A stretch of DNA of 64,000 bases from Halorientalis sp. LT38. GTDB lineage: Archaea; Halobacteriota; Halobacteria; Halobacteriales; Haloarculaceae. The stretch's first letter is position 1. Each line of letters begins with the position of its first letter. Below, piece after piece: positions 8,032 to 16,355 of the stretch. The notes beneath the pieces were generated by a model. That model was not told where the DNA came from. It saw nothing but the letters and a program-made list of their open reading frames with translations, and did no database searches. The stretch spans positions 1 to 64,000 of the forward strand of contig NZ_JAYEZN010000001.1 in assembly GCF_037031225.1 (NCBI RefSeq), written 5' to 3'. A program made the position numbers and the translations under genes.

Positions 8032-9249
8032 TCAGGCCGCGTCGTCCGGCCCGTCGGGCGGCTCGTCGCCGGGAGCGTTCTCGCCGACCGGTGCGTTCTC
8101 GCCGACCGGTGCGTTCTCGCCGACCGGTGCGTTCTCGCCGACCGGTGCGTTCTCGCCGCCGGCGTCTGCCGTCCCGATCGTGCTGCGCTGGCTCTCGTCC
8201 CGCCCTGGCCGGCGCTTGGGCGGGCCGACCGACACGTCGACCTGCCCGCTGGTCTCGTCGAAGACGTGGTGCTGGTGGGGGTAGGCGATCTCGACGTCGG
8301 CGTCGGCCAGCCGCGACCAGACGTTCGTCTGGACGCGCGAACGGGTGGCCAGGAGCTTGTAGGGCTCTTCGACCCAGTAGCGCAGCCTGAGCAGGACCCC
8401 GTGATCGCCGAAGTTCTCGATGTAACAGGTCGGCGCCGCCGGGTACCGGGCGCTCCCGACGCGGATGTCCGGGCCGCCCTCGATGACGCGGTCGACCTGC
8501 TTCGCCGCTCGCTCCGCCAGGTCCCTGGCCTCCGGGAGGTCGCCCTCGTAGGTGACGACGATGTCGAGCGACTGGCGCGTCCGGGCGTCCTCGGCGGAGT
8601 AGTTGACCACGTCTCGCGACCGGATCTCGCCGTTCGGGACCACCAGGAAGGTGTTGTCGAGCGTGATGATCTTGGTGTAGCGGAGGGTGATGTCGTCGAC
8701 GAACCCGCGCTCTCCCGTGTCGACGAGTTCGACCATGTCGCCGATCTCGTAGGGCTGGTCGGCCAGCAGGAACATCCCGCTGATGATGCTGCCGACGATG
8801 GGGGCCAGGATGACACCGATCACCGCCGAGAAGACGGCCACGGACAGGCCGATGTTGCCGAGGCTCACCCCGTAGATCGGCAGGATGGCCAGGATCGCCA
8901 GCCCGAAGATCCCCGCCCGGATGGCGCTGAGGATCATCTGCGTGATGCTGGGCCGGCGGAACCGCCGCGAGATGCGGCGGCCGAACATCGACACGACGAG
9001 TCTCGAGACGGTCCAGGCCAGAAGCAAGATCAGGAACGTCGCGAAGACATCCAGCGCCCACCCCGGGACCGCGAACGGGAGCCACTCGGTGGGGATCATG
9101 TTCTCGACCGATTGGTTCGTCGCGGTCTGCGTCAGGTCCCCCGGCGTCTGGGTGGGCTCCGGTGCCGGGGCCGGCCCGCCCGGCGGCGGCGTCGCGACCT
9201 GGGCCATCGCGTCACCGATCGCCGATCCGGCGTCTGATGGCCCGTTCAT
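8032..9249 (-). CDS. MscS-family mechanosensitive ion channel with repeat tail
   Basis: 405-residue small-conductance mechanosensitive channel homologue that would release solutes on hypo-osmotic shock. A Pro/Thr-rich N-terminal stretch is followed by three membrane segments (about 65-87, 105-125 and 130-155); the last is the pore-lining helix (GLSVAVFSAVIGVILAPI). The beta domain shows the family pattern YEIGDMVELVD and NGEIRSRDVVNYS. After the alpha/beta domain the protein ends in a low-complexity tail built from GENAPV repeats. Promoter element TTAAGG near 9275 lies 26 bases before the ATG, which suggests a leaderless mRNA. Divergent from the zinc-ribbon gene. Confidence 0.92.
   Translation of the reverse strand: MNGPSDAGSAIGDAMAQVATPPPGGPAPAPEPTQTPGDLTQTATNQSVENMIPTEWLPFAVPGWALDVFATFLILLLAWTVSRLVVSMFGRRISRRFRRPSITQMILSAIRAGIFGLAILAILPIYGVSLGNIGLSVAVFSAVIGVILAPIVGSIISGMFLLADQPYEIGDMVELVDTGERGFVDDITLRYTKIITLDNTFLVVPNGEIRSRDVVNYSAEDARTRQSLDIVVTYEGDLPEARDLAERAAKQVDRVIEGGPDIRVGSARYPAAPTCYIENFGDHGVLLRLRYWVEEPYKLLATRSRVQTNVWSRLADADVEIAYPHQHHVFDETSGQVDVSVGPPKRRPGRDESQRSTIGTADAGGENAPVGENAPVGENAPVGENAPVGENAPGDEPPDGPDDAA
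8075..8158. repeat. 18-base in-frame tandem repeat in the MscS gene
   Basis: Four complete copies of an 18-base unit (8075-8146) and a partial fifth (8147-8158), identical to one another at the DNA level. They encode six-residue GENAPV repeats at the C-terminus of the channel. Perfect identity suggests recent expansion and possible length variation between strains. Confidence 0.93.
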
Positions 9250-9399
9250 ATCTCAAAATCCTGGCCCGCTCCCTTAAGCACAGGGTTGTGGTTACGGCTC
9301 GAAACGACGGCGGGAAACGGACGGCAACGGGGCGGCCGTATGTCACGATTGTCCAGTATGCCAATGGGTCTTTCAGCGCTGAGCACGTACGTTCGGGTA

Positions 9400-9759
9400 A
9401 TGAGCCCTCCTGATCTCCGTCAGCCGCAGTCGCCGGCAAACGACGACCGGACCGCCCAGCGCAGGAAGGCCGTGCTGTTCTGCCCCGAGTGCGGCCACGA
9501 GAGCCACGTCCGCGGCGACTGGATCGCGACCGACGACTACCGGTCGCGCACCCGCCAGCTCCGCTGCCCGGAGTGCACCACAACCATCACGGATCGCGCG
9601 CTGCCGGCCGACAATGATACGGACCGGTCAGGAGCGCGTCCCGGGAGCCCGGCGGCAGCCGACGCCGGATTCGTCGGGCAATCGTTCGAGACCGCCGCGC
9701 GTCTCTGGCGGAACTCGGTTTACCACTGGGTCCAGTGGTCGCGTCGGACGACGGCCTAG
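9400..9759 (+). CDS. Zinc-ribbon protein (DUF8106-like)
   Basis: 119-residue protein with two Cys pairs, FCPECGHES and LRCPECTTT, 26 residues apart, forming a zinc ribbon preceded by a basic RRKAV. I recall this as a haloarchaeal family (DUF8106). The C-terminal third, with FETAARLWRNSVYHWVQW, is aromatic and may be an amphipathic helix. Function unknown. The start at 9400 is the last ATG before the conserved region. The gene ends tail to tail with the eIF-2B-like gene, with the two stop codons overlapping. Confidence 0.72.
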   Translation: MSPPDLRQPQSPANDDRTAQRRKAVLFCPECGHESHVRGDWIATDDYRSRTRQLRCPECTTTITDRALPADNDTDRSGARPGSPAAADAGFVGQSFETAARLWRNSVYHWVQWSRRTTA

Positions 9760-10607
9760 TACTCCCGGACGCCCCGGTCGGTGACGACCGTGTCGAGCAA
9801 TCGCGTCGGCGTCGCGTCGTAGGCCGGATTCTCGACGGTGAACCCCTCCGCCGGCTCGCGCATGACCTCGCTCGGCGACCGGATCTCGTTCTCGAACGCG
9901 AAGCCGCCGTCGACGATCTTCGCGCCCGACCCGACGATGGTCACGGGAACGTCGGCGTCGTCGGCCGCCGCCGCGATGGGGTAGGTGCCGATCCGGTTGT
10001 AGAGCGTGTCCTCGACGATACAGGACATGCCGGTGACGACGCGGTCGCACTCCGAGAGGAAGTGGCCGGCCGCGCCGTCGACGACCAGGTGCGGCTCGAT
10101 CCGGTCGACCCCGGCGAGCACGCGCGCGGTCTTGCGTCCCAGGTAGCGCGGTCTGGCCTCGGTGACGTACACTTCGAGGTGGGTCCCCTCCTGGGCCGCG
10201 ATCTCCACGGCCTCCAGCACGGTCGAGGAGTAGTCGTGGGTGAGGATCGTCATCCCGTCCTCGAACACCTCGGCGGCGTTTTCGGCCGCCTCGCTCTTGG
10301 CGTTCTCGATCCGCTCGATGACGCTGTCGATGGCCCGTTCGAGGGCCTCCTGCGCCGCCGCGACGGAATCGGCGTCGGCGTCTTTCACCGCCGAGACGAT
10401 TTCCCGCTGGGCGTTGTGGAGGGAGGCGTGGGACGGGTTGGCGCGCTTGAGCGCGTTGGCGTTTCGCTCGAGCGTCACGACGAACTCCTCGACCGTCGGG
10501 TACTCCCCCTCGGTCAACTCCCGGAGGGCGCTGGCGGCCTTCACGGCCACGACCGACGAGGAGTGGGTTTGCATCTGCTCGATCTCCTCGACCGTCTCGT
10601 CTATCAT
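9756..10607 (-). CDS. eIF-2B alpha/beta/delta-like protein (possibly R15P isomerase-related)
   Basis: 283-residue member of the eIF-2B alpha/beta/delta - MtnA - ribose-1,5-bisphosphate isomerase superfamily. An N-terminal helical region (about 1-110) precedes the Rossmann-like domain with ILTHDYSSTVLEAV, VYVTEARPRYLGRKTAR and VPVTIVGSGAKI. In this superfamily catalytic isomerases keep a Cys in GT(C)...R-P and an Asp in G-A-D; here the positions read RPRYLGR and VVDGAAGHF, so isomerase activity is uncertain. Haloarchaeal copies are usually annotated as translation initiation factor. The start at 10607 was chosen because the upstream extension to 10718 is arginine-rich and unlike the family. 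Confidence 0.78.
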   Translation of the reverse strand: MIDETVEEIEQMQTHSSSVVAVKAASALRELTEGEYPTVEEFVVTLERNANALKRANPSHASLHNAQREIVSAVKDADADSVAAAQEALERAIDSVIERIENAKSEAAENAAEVFEDGMTILTHDYSSTVLEAVEIAAQEGTHLEVYVTEARPRYLGRKTARVLAGVDRIEPHLVVDGAAGHFLSECDRVVTGMSCIVEDTLYNRIGTYPIAAAADDADVPVTIVGSGAKIVDGGFAFENEIRSPSEVMREPAEGFTVENPAYDATPTRLLDTVVTDRGVREY

Positions 10608-10749
10608 ACCAGACCAGTCGGCGCCTCGGGGCAAGTACCTTTGCCATCGCGGACGACGACAGGGCCGCCAGAGAGCCCCGCCGCAGGCGTCTGCCCGTCG
10701 CTCCCCGGCCAGCACCATCGTCGCGAGCAGCGCGTCCGGGCCCGTTCAC

Positions 10750-11166
10750 TCACCCGTCGATCCAGTCCGGCGCTGCGTCGATACGCTGTGGTGAGTTGCG
10801 GTGTAACTGTTCGAGGCACTCCACGATGAACTGGTTCACGTCGCGGCCAGCCCCGGGGTCCAGCGTGATCACGGTCCCCACGTCGTCGCCCTGGGTGAAG
10901 TGGAAGAGGATCGCCTCGTCGTAGAAGTCGACGGTGCAGTGGTCGTTGCCCAGGTCGAACGGTTTCTCGCGCTCCCGGGCCCTGTTTTGCTCGCGGTAGT
11001 ACTCGAACAGCTCCGCGAGCGTCTCGTCGGTGTAGCGTTCGTTCACGTCGTCGCGCAGATAGAGGACCTCGTAGTCGCTCTCGGAGTAGTGGACTGCGCC
11101 GCGCAGGTACTCGCCCGCCCGATCGTCGAGAAATTCGACCAGTTCGTTGGCGGCCGACTTGGGCAT
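10750..11166 (-). CDS. Conserved haloarchaeal protein (DUF7522-like)
   Basis: 138-residue acidic protein without membrane segments or signal peptide. It contains VHYSESDYEVLYLRDDVNER, a YTDETLAELFEYYREQ helix and a C-terminal VITLDPGAGRDVNQFI segment. I recall it as a small haloarchaeal family (DUF7522) of unknown function. The charged, soluble composition suggests a cytoplasmic protein; no motif allows more. It is separate from the eIF-2B-like gene (142 bases apart) and probably has its own promoter. Confidence 0.72.
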   Translation of the reverse strand: MPKSAANELVEFLDDRAGEYLRGAVHYSESDYEVLYLRDDVNERYTDETLAELFEYYREQNRAREREKPFDLGNDHCTVDFYDEAILFHFTQGDDVGTVITLDPGAGRDVNQFIVECLEQLHRNSPQRIDAAPDWIDG

Positions 11167-11346
11167 GTAGAGTCCGGGTAGGATCGGCCAGTATATGTCC
11201 CTTTCCGACTCGATCTATCGTCCTCGAACACGCGGACACACGGAACGGTGCCGTGTTTCGACCGAATCGGTAGAGGTCGGAGCGGGCTCTCACACACGGG
11301 GAATCGGACGCGAATCGCTATGTCGCTCCGGCCCCGAACGACGGGT

Positions 11347-11730
11347 ATGGTCGAAGTCACCTACCACTGCCCCTACTGCGGGGCGGTGACCGGCGTCGAG
11401 CGAGAGGGGTACCTCGACGACGACTGCGTGACCAGAGAGCCCCTCGAGGGCTGGGAGTACGCCAGCACGACCGACGACCCGACCGAGCGGGAGGCCGCCG
11501 ACGGCATCGAGTTCGTCTGTCTGGGCGACGCCGGGGAGGGCGATCCCGGGAACGGGACGCGTGAAGACTCGTCGGCCCGTGGCGCCGGCGGCGGCGCGAA
11601 CGATCCCGATCCGGAGAAGGACGGCTGTGGCCGGACGTTCTACCTGAGCTTCCGCCGCTCCGAGGACGGCCAGCGCGTCTCCCATCGAACGCCAGACATC
11701 GATCCGCCGCGGTTCGACTTCCGGCCCTGA
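11347..11730 (+). CDS. Zinc-ribbon-containing small protein
   Basis: 127-residue protein beginning with a Cys knuckle YHCPYCGAV; a second set of cysteines is split, FVCLGD and DGCGRTFYLSF, separated by a Gly/Asp-rich low-complexity insert of about 35 residues. Together they can form one zinc ribbon interrupted by a loop. The C-terminus is RTPDIDPPRFDFRP. I do not recognise the family; a nucleic-acid or protein-interaction role is inference only. The start at 11347 puts the first knuckle six residues from the N-terminus, as is usual for such proteins. Confidence 0.68.
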   Translation: MVEVTYHCPYCGAVTGVEREGYLDDDCVTREPLEGWEYASTTDDPTEREAADGIEFVCLGDAGEGDPGNGTREDSSARGAGGGANDPDPEKDGCGRTFYLSFRRSEDGQRVSHRTPDIDPPRFDFRP

Positions 11731-11747
11731 AGCGTCCTGCCGGAGGG

Positions 11748-12209
11748 TCAGGCGGAGTCGACCGAGTCGCCGCCGCTGGCCGTCGCCCGTGCGAGGGCCC
11801 GGTCGGCGTACCAGACGACCGAGAAATCCTGTGGACTCGGGAGCGCACAGCCGAGCCATCCGATCGCGGCGGCCTGCATCGCCAGGGACCCGTTCGCGAA
11901 CGGGTTCGGGCCGAGGCCCGGGAGCGCCATCGCGAGCGGCAGGGCGAGTACCAGCGGCGCGAGGGCGGCGATCCGGAGGACGACCGGGGACGGTGACGCA
12001 GCGTCGACGCGCGGATTCACGGTCGCCCACGGCCCGCGCCGGTCCGAGTCGCCGGATCCGGCCGCCGGGAGCCACCGGATCTCGCAGGCGACGCCCGCGG
12101 CGCGAAGGACGGCCGCGTGGGCCAGTTCGTGGGCGATAGTTCCGGCAGCGACGGCCGCGAGCAGCGCCAGTGCGATCGTCAGGAGGCCGACCGGGCTCGT
12201 CGTCAGCAT
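11748..12209 (-). CDS. Small M50-like membrane metalloprotease homologue
   Basis: 153-residue membrane protein with an HEXXH zinc motif (His27-Glu28-His31 in GTIAHELAH) inside its first hydrophobic segment, the arrangement of site-2-protease (M50) and DUF3267-type proteins. Two further hydrophobic segments follow (about 78-98 and 108-125). The third zinc ligand of M50 enzymes (Asp in N-x-x-P-x-x-x-L-D) is not obvious: the nearest match is PNPFANGS, and the protein is shorter than typical S2P proteases. It could be a minimal or inactive relative. It converges with the zinc-ribbon gene 18 bases away. Confidence 0.66.
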   Translation of the reverse strand: MLTTSPVGLLTIALALLAAVAAGTIAHELAHAAVLRAAGVACEIRWLPAAGSGDSDRRGPWATVNPRVDAASPSPVVLRIAALAPLVLALPLAMALPGLGPNPFANGSLAMQAAAIGWLGCALPSPQDFSVVWYADRALARATASGGDSVDSA

Positions 12210-12414
12210 CTACCGACGTGGCCGACGGGGCCGTTATCAACTTCCCGGTTGGTCTCGGCGGTCGATGGAAAGGCCCCTTGCGTGTGCAGGCCACAGGCAC
12301 TCGGCCGCCGCGGACGTATCTGCAGGCGGAAATGCTAACAGCACGCATACTCGCGTCGAACGGGGTAGAGGGGTCCGCCGGGGGCACTCTCCACTCGCCC
12401 GGAGGGCGCTGAGA

Positions 12415-12573
12415 ATGGCGCTGCTCGAACTGGCGATCGCGTTCGCCATCCTCGCGATCGTCGCGGGTGTCCTCGGTGCCGGCGGCGTCGCCGGGCTGTC
12501 GATGGACATCGCCAAGTGGCTGATAATCGCGTTCATCATACTGGCCGTCCTCTCGCTGGTCTGGCCCGGGTGA
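12415..12573 (+). CDS. DUF1328-type small membrane protein
   Basis: 52-residue protein made of two hydrophobic segments, residues 3-24 and 35-50, joined by a GLSMDIAKW linker, matching the widespread DUF1328 (YtjA-like) family of short membrane proteins with unknown function. The ATG at 12415 is preceded by GGAGGG eight bases upstream, one of the few Shine-Dalgarno-like sites in the window, which decides this start over longer in-frame readings. It lies between the M50-like gene (divergent) and the DUF1684 gene (same strand, 73 bases on). Confidence 0.82.
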   Translation: MALLELAIAFAILAIVAGVLGAGGVAGLSMDIAKWLIIAFIILAVLSLVWPG

Positions 12574-12646
12574 CCGGCCCCGGCGGTCGGGATCCGGTGC
12601 CGCCCCGAGCCGCCGGACTGAAACCCGCTCGGCCCCTGTCGCCGGT

Positions 12647-13183
12647 ATGACCGACGACTGGGCCGAGCGGCTCCGGGCGAACCGTGACGAGAAGGACCGC
12701 TTTTTCGACGAGCATCGCCAGTCCCCCATCCCGCCCGACGAGCGCGACGACTTCGACGGGCTGGACTACTTCCCGCCCGACGCCGACTACCGCGTCGAGG
12801 CGACCGTCACCGTCCACGACGAACCCGACCCCGTCGAGCTGGAGACGACCGACGGGCGGGCGATCCGGTACCTCCGCGTCGTCACTTTCGAGTTCGACCT
12901 CGACGGCGAGCCGTCCGAACTCCACGGCTACCGACAGGAACAGGGAGAAGGCGCCATCTTCGTCCCCTTCCGGGACAAGACCACCGGCCAGCAGAGCTAC
13001 GAGAAGGGCCGCTACATGGAACTGGAACCCGACCGCGAACTGACCGACGGGGACGAGATCACGCTGGATTTCAACCTGGCATACTCCCCCTTCTGCGCCT
13101 TCAGTGAGACGTTCTCCTGCCCGCTCCCGCCCGAGGAGAACTGGCTGGAGACGACCGTCGAGGCCGGCGAGCGCGCGCCCTGA
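12647..13183 (+). CDS. DUF1684 domain protein
   Basis: 178-residue soluble protein of the DUF1684 family. It begins with a charged helix containing NRDEKDRFF, then FDGLDYFPPDADYRVEATV, a beta-rich core with FVPFRDKTTG and the signature Y(M)ELEPD, and ends with FNLAYSPFCAF followed by CPLPP, the most conserved part of the family. Biochemical function is not established in the literature I know. It lacks a signal peptide. It ends 31 bases before the convergent rtcB gene. Confidence 0.85.
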   Translation: MTDDWAERLRANRDEKDRFFDEHRQSPIPPDERDDFDGLDYFPPDADYRVEATVTVHDEPDPVELETTDGRAIRYLRVVTFEFDLDGEPSELHGYRQEQGEGAIFVPFRDKTTGQQSYEKGRYMELEPDRELTDGDEITLDFNLAYSPFCAFSETFSCPLPPEENWLETTVEAGERAP

Positions 13184-13214
13184 GCCGACTCGTCGTTCTT
13201 CGACCGAGTGACCG

Positions 13215-14678
13215 CTAGCCCTTGATGTTGCAGACCGGGTAGGTGCGCGCAACCTTGTCCCCGATGCCCAGCGCGTCGGAGACCCGGACGACCTCGTCGA
13301 CGTCCTTGTAGACGCCGGGGGCCTCCTCCGCGATGGTCGCCCCGGAGTTTGCCTTCACGTAGATCTCGTTTTGCTCCCGGAGGTCGTCGCGCACGTCCTC
13401 GCCCCAGTACTCGTTTTTGGCCTGCGTGCGGCTCATGAGCCGCCCGGCCCCGTGAGCCGTCGAGCCGAAGGTCTCCTCGAGGGAGTGCTCGCCGCCCCGG
13501 AGGACGTAGCTCCCCGCGCCCATGCTCCCGGGGATGATGATCGGCTGGCCCACGTCGCGGTAGGCGGCCGGGACCTCCTGCCGCCCGGCCGGGAACGCCC
13601 GCGTCGCGCCCTTCCGGTGGACGAACAGCTCGCGCTCTTCCCCGTCTTCGACCGTGTGAACCTCCTTCTTCGCGATGTTGTGGGCCACGTCGTACAGCAG
13701 CTCCATCTCCATGTCCTCCCAGTCCCGATCGAACACCCGCTCGAACACCTGCCGGGTGCGGTGCATGATCAGCTGGCGGTTGACCCACGCGAAGTTGATC
13801 GCCCCGCACATCGCCCCGTAGTAGTCCTCGGCCAGTTGCGACCCCGCGGGCGCGGCCGCGAGTTCCTTGTCGGGCAACTGGTTCAGGAGGCCCTGGTGGG
13901 CCTTCTCGATCTCTCGCAGGTAATCCGTACAGACCTGGTGGCCCAGGCCGCGCGACCCGCAGTGGATCAGGACGACGATCTGGTCCTCCTCGAGACCGAA
14001 CGCCGCGCCGACATCGTCGCGGAAGACGTCCGTGACCCGCTGGACTTCGAGGAAGTGGTTGCCCGAACCCAGGGAGCCGACCTGGTTCGCGCCGCGGTCC
14101 TTGGCCTTCTTCGAGACCTTGTCGGCGTCCGCTTCCGGCCGGAAGCCCTCGTCCTCGCAGTGAGCCAGGTCGTCCTCGACGGCCCAGCCCTCCTCCAGCG
14201 CCCAGTCCATCCCGCGTTCGAGGATGGCCTCGATGCCGTCGGCCCCGACCTGCTCGACGCCGCCGCCGCCCAGCCCCGACGGGATGTTCTCGAAGAGGTT
14301 CGTGACGAGTTCCTCCTCGCGGCCCTGCACGTCGTCGTAGGTCAGGTTCGTCCGCATCATGCGGACGCCGCAGTTGATGTCGTACCCGACCGCTCCCGGG
14401 GAGATACAGCCGTCCTCGGCGTCGATTCCAGCCACGCCGCCCACGGGGAAGCCGTAGCCCTGGTGGCCGTCGGGCATGCAGAGCGAGTACTTCCGGACGC
14501 CGGGGAGGTGCGCGCTGTTTTTCAGCTGTTCGAGGGTCTTGTCCTGCTGGATCTCCTCGAGGAGGGCCTCGCTGGCCAGCACGCGGGCGGGCGCGTTCAT
14601 CCCGCCCTCCTGTGGGATCTCCCAGACGTAGTCCCGGACTTTCTCGAGGGTGACGCCGTCGGCGTCGTAGGTGGTCAT
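13215..14678 (-). CDS. rtcB: RNA-splicing ligase RtcB
   Basis: 487-residue GTP- and Mn2+-dependent RNA ligase that joins 2',3'-cyclic phosphate (or 3'-phosphate) and 5'-OH ends, in archaea the ligase for tRNA exons after intron removal. The metal and catalytic residues known from RtcB are all visible: Cys103 in YDINCGVR, the His of GSGNHFLE, the His of LIHCGSRGLGHQV, the His of VAHNIAK, and the guanylylated His in STAHGAGRLMSR. Length is normal and no intein is present. A TATA box at 14705-14712 sits about 30 bases before the ATG. The activator archease is encoded two genes upstream. Confidence 0.97.
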   Translation of the reverse strand: MTTYDADGVTLEKVRDYVWEIPQEGGMNAPARVLASEALLEEIQQDKTLEQLKNSAHLPGVRKYSLCMPDGHQGYGFPVGGVAGIDAEDGCISPGAVGYDINCGVRMMRTNLTYDDVQGREEELVTNLFENIPSGLGGGGVEQVGADGIEAILERGMDWALEEGWAVEDDLAHCEDEGFRPEADADKVSKKAKDRGANQVGSLGSGNHFLEVQRVTDVFRDDVGAAFGLEEDQIVVLIHCGSRGLGHQVCTDYLREIEKAHQGLLNQLPDKELAAAPAGSQLAEDYYGAMCGAINFAWVNRQLIMHRTRQVFERVFDRDWEDMEMELLYDVAHNIAKKEVHTVEDGEERELFVHRKGATRAFPAGRQEVPAAYRDVGQPIIIPGSMGAGSYVLRGGEHSLEETFGSTAHGAGRLMSRTQAKNEYWGEDVRDDLREQNEIYVKANSGATIAEEAPGVYKDVDEVVRVSDALGIGDKVARTYPVCNIKG

Positions 14679-14704
14679 ACCTGTCTCTCCGATACCGACG
14701 GCGG

Positions 14705-14712
14705 AATATATT
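14705..14712 (-). promoter_or_regulatory. TATA box for rtcB
   Basis: AATATATT, symmetric, about 27-34 bases upstream of the rtcB ATG (14678). It indicates that rtcB has its own promoter although DoxX and archease precede it on the same strand. Confidence 0.65.
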
Positions 14713-14726
14713 TCGACTGGCCCTGC

Positions 14727-15839
14727 TCAGTCCTCGGCGACCCCGCGTGCATCAGGAGTGGAGCGATCCGCGGGCGAGTCCCCGTCGGCCAGGAGTCGAT
14801 CGAGCGCGAGCGGGCCGCTGCCCAGCGTGAACACGGCCGATGCCAGCCCGAACATGGTGATGTGGGCCAGGATGGGGTCGTCTGGGATGCCGAACAGCGT
14901 CAGCGTGAAGACGACGAACGCGGCCGCGGCGACGCCGCGGGTCAGCAGGCCGACGATCAGGAGGACGCCGAGGACGATCTCCGCGAGGCCAGCGCCGAGC
15001 ACCCACGCGCCCGGATCGACGGGGACGACGGCCGTCAGGTCGTACTTGGCGACGACGCCGAGCGTGCGCCCCGGCTGGAGCAGTTTCTCGACGAGGCCGA
15101 GGTAGACGAAGGCGACGCCGAGTCCGACCCGGATCACCGTCGGCGCGTATCGGGTCCAGGGATCGAGCAGGTCGCGGAACCGCCCGGCGATCCGGTTGAC
15201 GGGGTCGATCCGGCCGTAGTAGGTTCCCGGGGCGCTCGCCATCGCTTCGAGCAGGTGGTCGGCGCTGGGCCGGCCACCGCCCAGCAGCACGATCGCCAGG
15301 AGTCCCGGGACGTACTCGATCGCCAGCAGGAGGTCGGGCGAGCGGGCGAGCCCGACCAGATACGCGAGGAGGGCGACCGCCGCCACCGCCCGCGTCGCCA
15401 GGCCGAACAGGAGCAGAAAGCCCAGGCCGAGCAGGAGAAGTCGCGGTTCGGTTTCGACGGCCGGGCTGAAGTAGTAGCCCGCGAAGCCCGCGCCGACGAG
15501 CGGCAGGCCCATGCTGAGCCGGAGCATCCACGGGACGAGGTCCTCGTATCCGGACAGCGTCTCCCGGAGGACCGCGAGGTCGGGAACCGTCGGTCGGACC
15601 CAGAGATACGCGAGGAGGCCGGCGGTCCCGAGCAGGGCGGTCCCGCCGAACAGGGCGGCGTTGACAGGGTCGGCGAGGACCTGCATCGCGAACTCGACCG
15701 GATCGGTCGCCGGGCCGTCGTCCTCCGCGACGTATCTGACGTGTGCCGCGGCGGGCGCGCTCGCGAGCACCACGCCGACGAGCGTAGCGCAGAGTGCGAC
15801 AGCGGCCGACCGACGCGACGAACGTGTTTCGGCGTTCAC
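14727..15839 (-). CDS. DoxX-family membrane protein with signal peptide
   Basis: 370-residue membrane protein. An N-terminal signal-like segment (residues 11-32, ending in SAPAAAHV) is followed by about nine hydrophobic segments; the C-terminal part (about 235-345) matches the DoxX/DUF4870-like pattern RVGLGVAFVYLGLVEK with GLAEIVLGVLLIVGL. DoxX proteins are linked to respiratory or redox membrane complexes, but function here is unproven. The start is GTG (15839): no ATG is available before the signal segment, and a TTTACC element about 27 bases upstream supports a leaderless start there. It sits between archease and rtcB. Confidence 0.8.
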   Translation of the reverse strand: MNAETRSSRRSAAVALCATLVGVVLASAPAAAHVRYVAEDDGPATDPVEFAMQVLADPVNAALFGGTALLGTAGLLAYLWVRPTVPDLAVLRETLSGYEDLVPWMLRLSMGLPLVGAGFAGYYFSPAVETEPRLLLLGLGFLLLFGLATRAVAAVALLAYLVGLARSPDLLLAIEYVPGLLAIVLLGGGRPSADHLLEAMASAPGTYYGRIDPVNRIAGRFRDLLDPWTRYAPTVIRVGLGVAFVYLGLVEKLLQPGRTLGVVAKYDLTAVVPVDPGAWVLGAGLAEIVLGVLLIVGLLTRGVAAAAFVVFTLTLFGIPDDPILAHITMFGLASAVFTLGSGPLALDRLLADGDSPADRSTPDARGVAED

Positions 15840-15917
15840 AATCGCGGTTGGGGATCGATTCGGGTAAACCCCGCTATCCGGTGCGGGCGGGGGTGACTGA
15901 CCGCTCGCCGGGCCCGG

Positions 15918-16352
15918 TTACACGTCGAAGACGACGTAGGCTCGCCACCCGTCTTCGCTCTCCTCGATGGCCATCTCGGAGTAGGTGACGGCCTTGATAT
16001 CGCGGGCGTCGACGGTCGAGAGTGGGACCCCACGGGCCGACGCCCGGCAGGACCACGCCTCCGCGTCGTTCGCGTCGGCGGCCGCCTCGTCGACGGTGAC
16101 CGACGCCTCGTGATCGACCGGGAGGACGCCGCGCACGTCGCGCTCGTAGATCACGTCGTCGAGGTAGTCGAAGAGCAGGGCTTCTCGGCCCTCGGCACGC
16201 ACGGTGAGCTCGAAGCGTTCTCCCCCGGCCGGCACCTCGTCGCACATCGCCGCGGCGAGGCCGTCCGCGACGGCCGCGAACGCGTCCCCCAGGGTTTCGC
16301 CGGTCGCTTCTACCGCCACGTCCGCCGTGTGGTCCACGAGTCGGTACCCCAT
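15918..16352 (-). CDS. Archease, activator of RtcB
   Basis: 144-residue archease. It begins MGYRLVDHTADVAVEATG, the family signature with the metal-binding His/Asp (HTAD), continues with LLFDYLDDVIYERD and ends in VDARDIKAVTYSEM and WRAYVVFDV, where the terminal Asp contributes to the metal site. Archease speeds guanylylation and turnover of RtcB in tRNA ligation. It starts 3 bases after the DUF502 stop, so the two are one transcription unit, and rtcB lies downstream on the same strand after DoxX. Confidence 0.95.
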   Translation of the reverse strand: MGYRLVDHTADVAVEATGETLGDAFAAVADGLAAAMCDEVPAGGERFELTVRAEGREALLFDYLDDVIYERDVRGVLPVDHEASVTVDEAAADANDAEAWSCRASARGVPLSTVDARDIKAVTYSEMAIEESEDGWRAYVVFDV

Positions 16353-16355
16353 CGG

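Noticed and set aside
8075-8158. Possible CRISPR or regulatory repeat
   Set aside because: Units are contiguous, in frame and translated as GENAPV in the channel gene.
13371-15896. Long opposite-strand open frame over rtcB and DoxX
   Set aside because: Antisense shadow of GC-rich coding DNA; RtcB and DoxX are clear on the minus strand and the frame has no recognisable domain.
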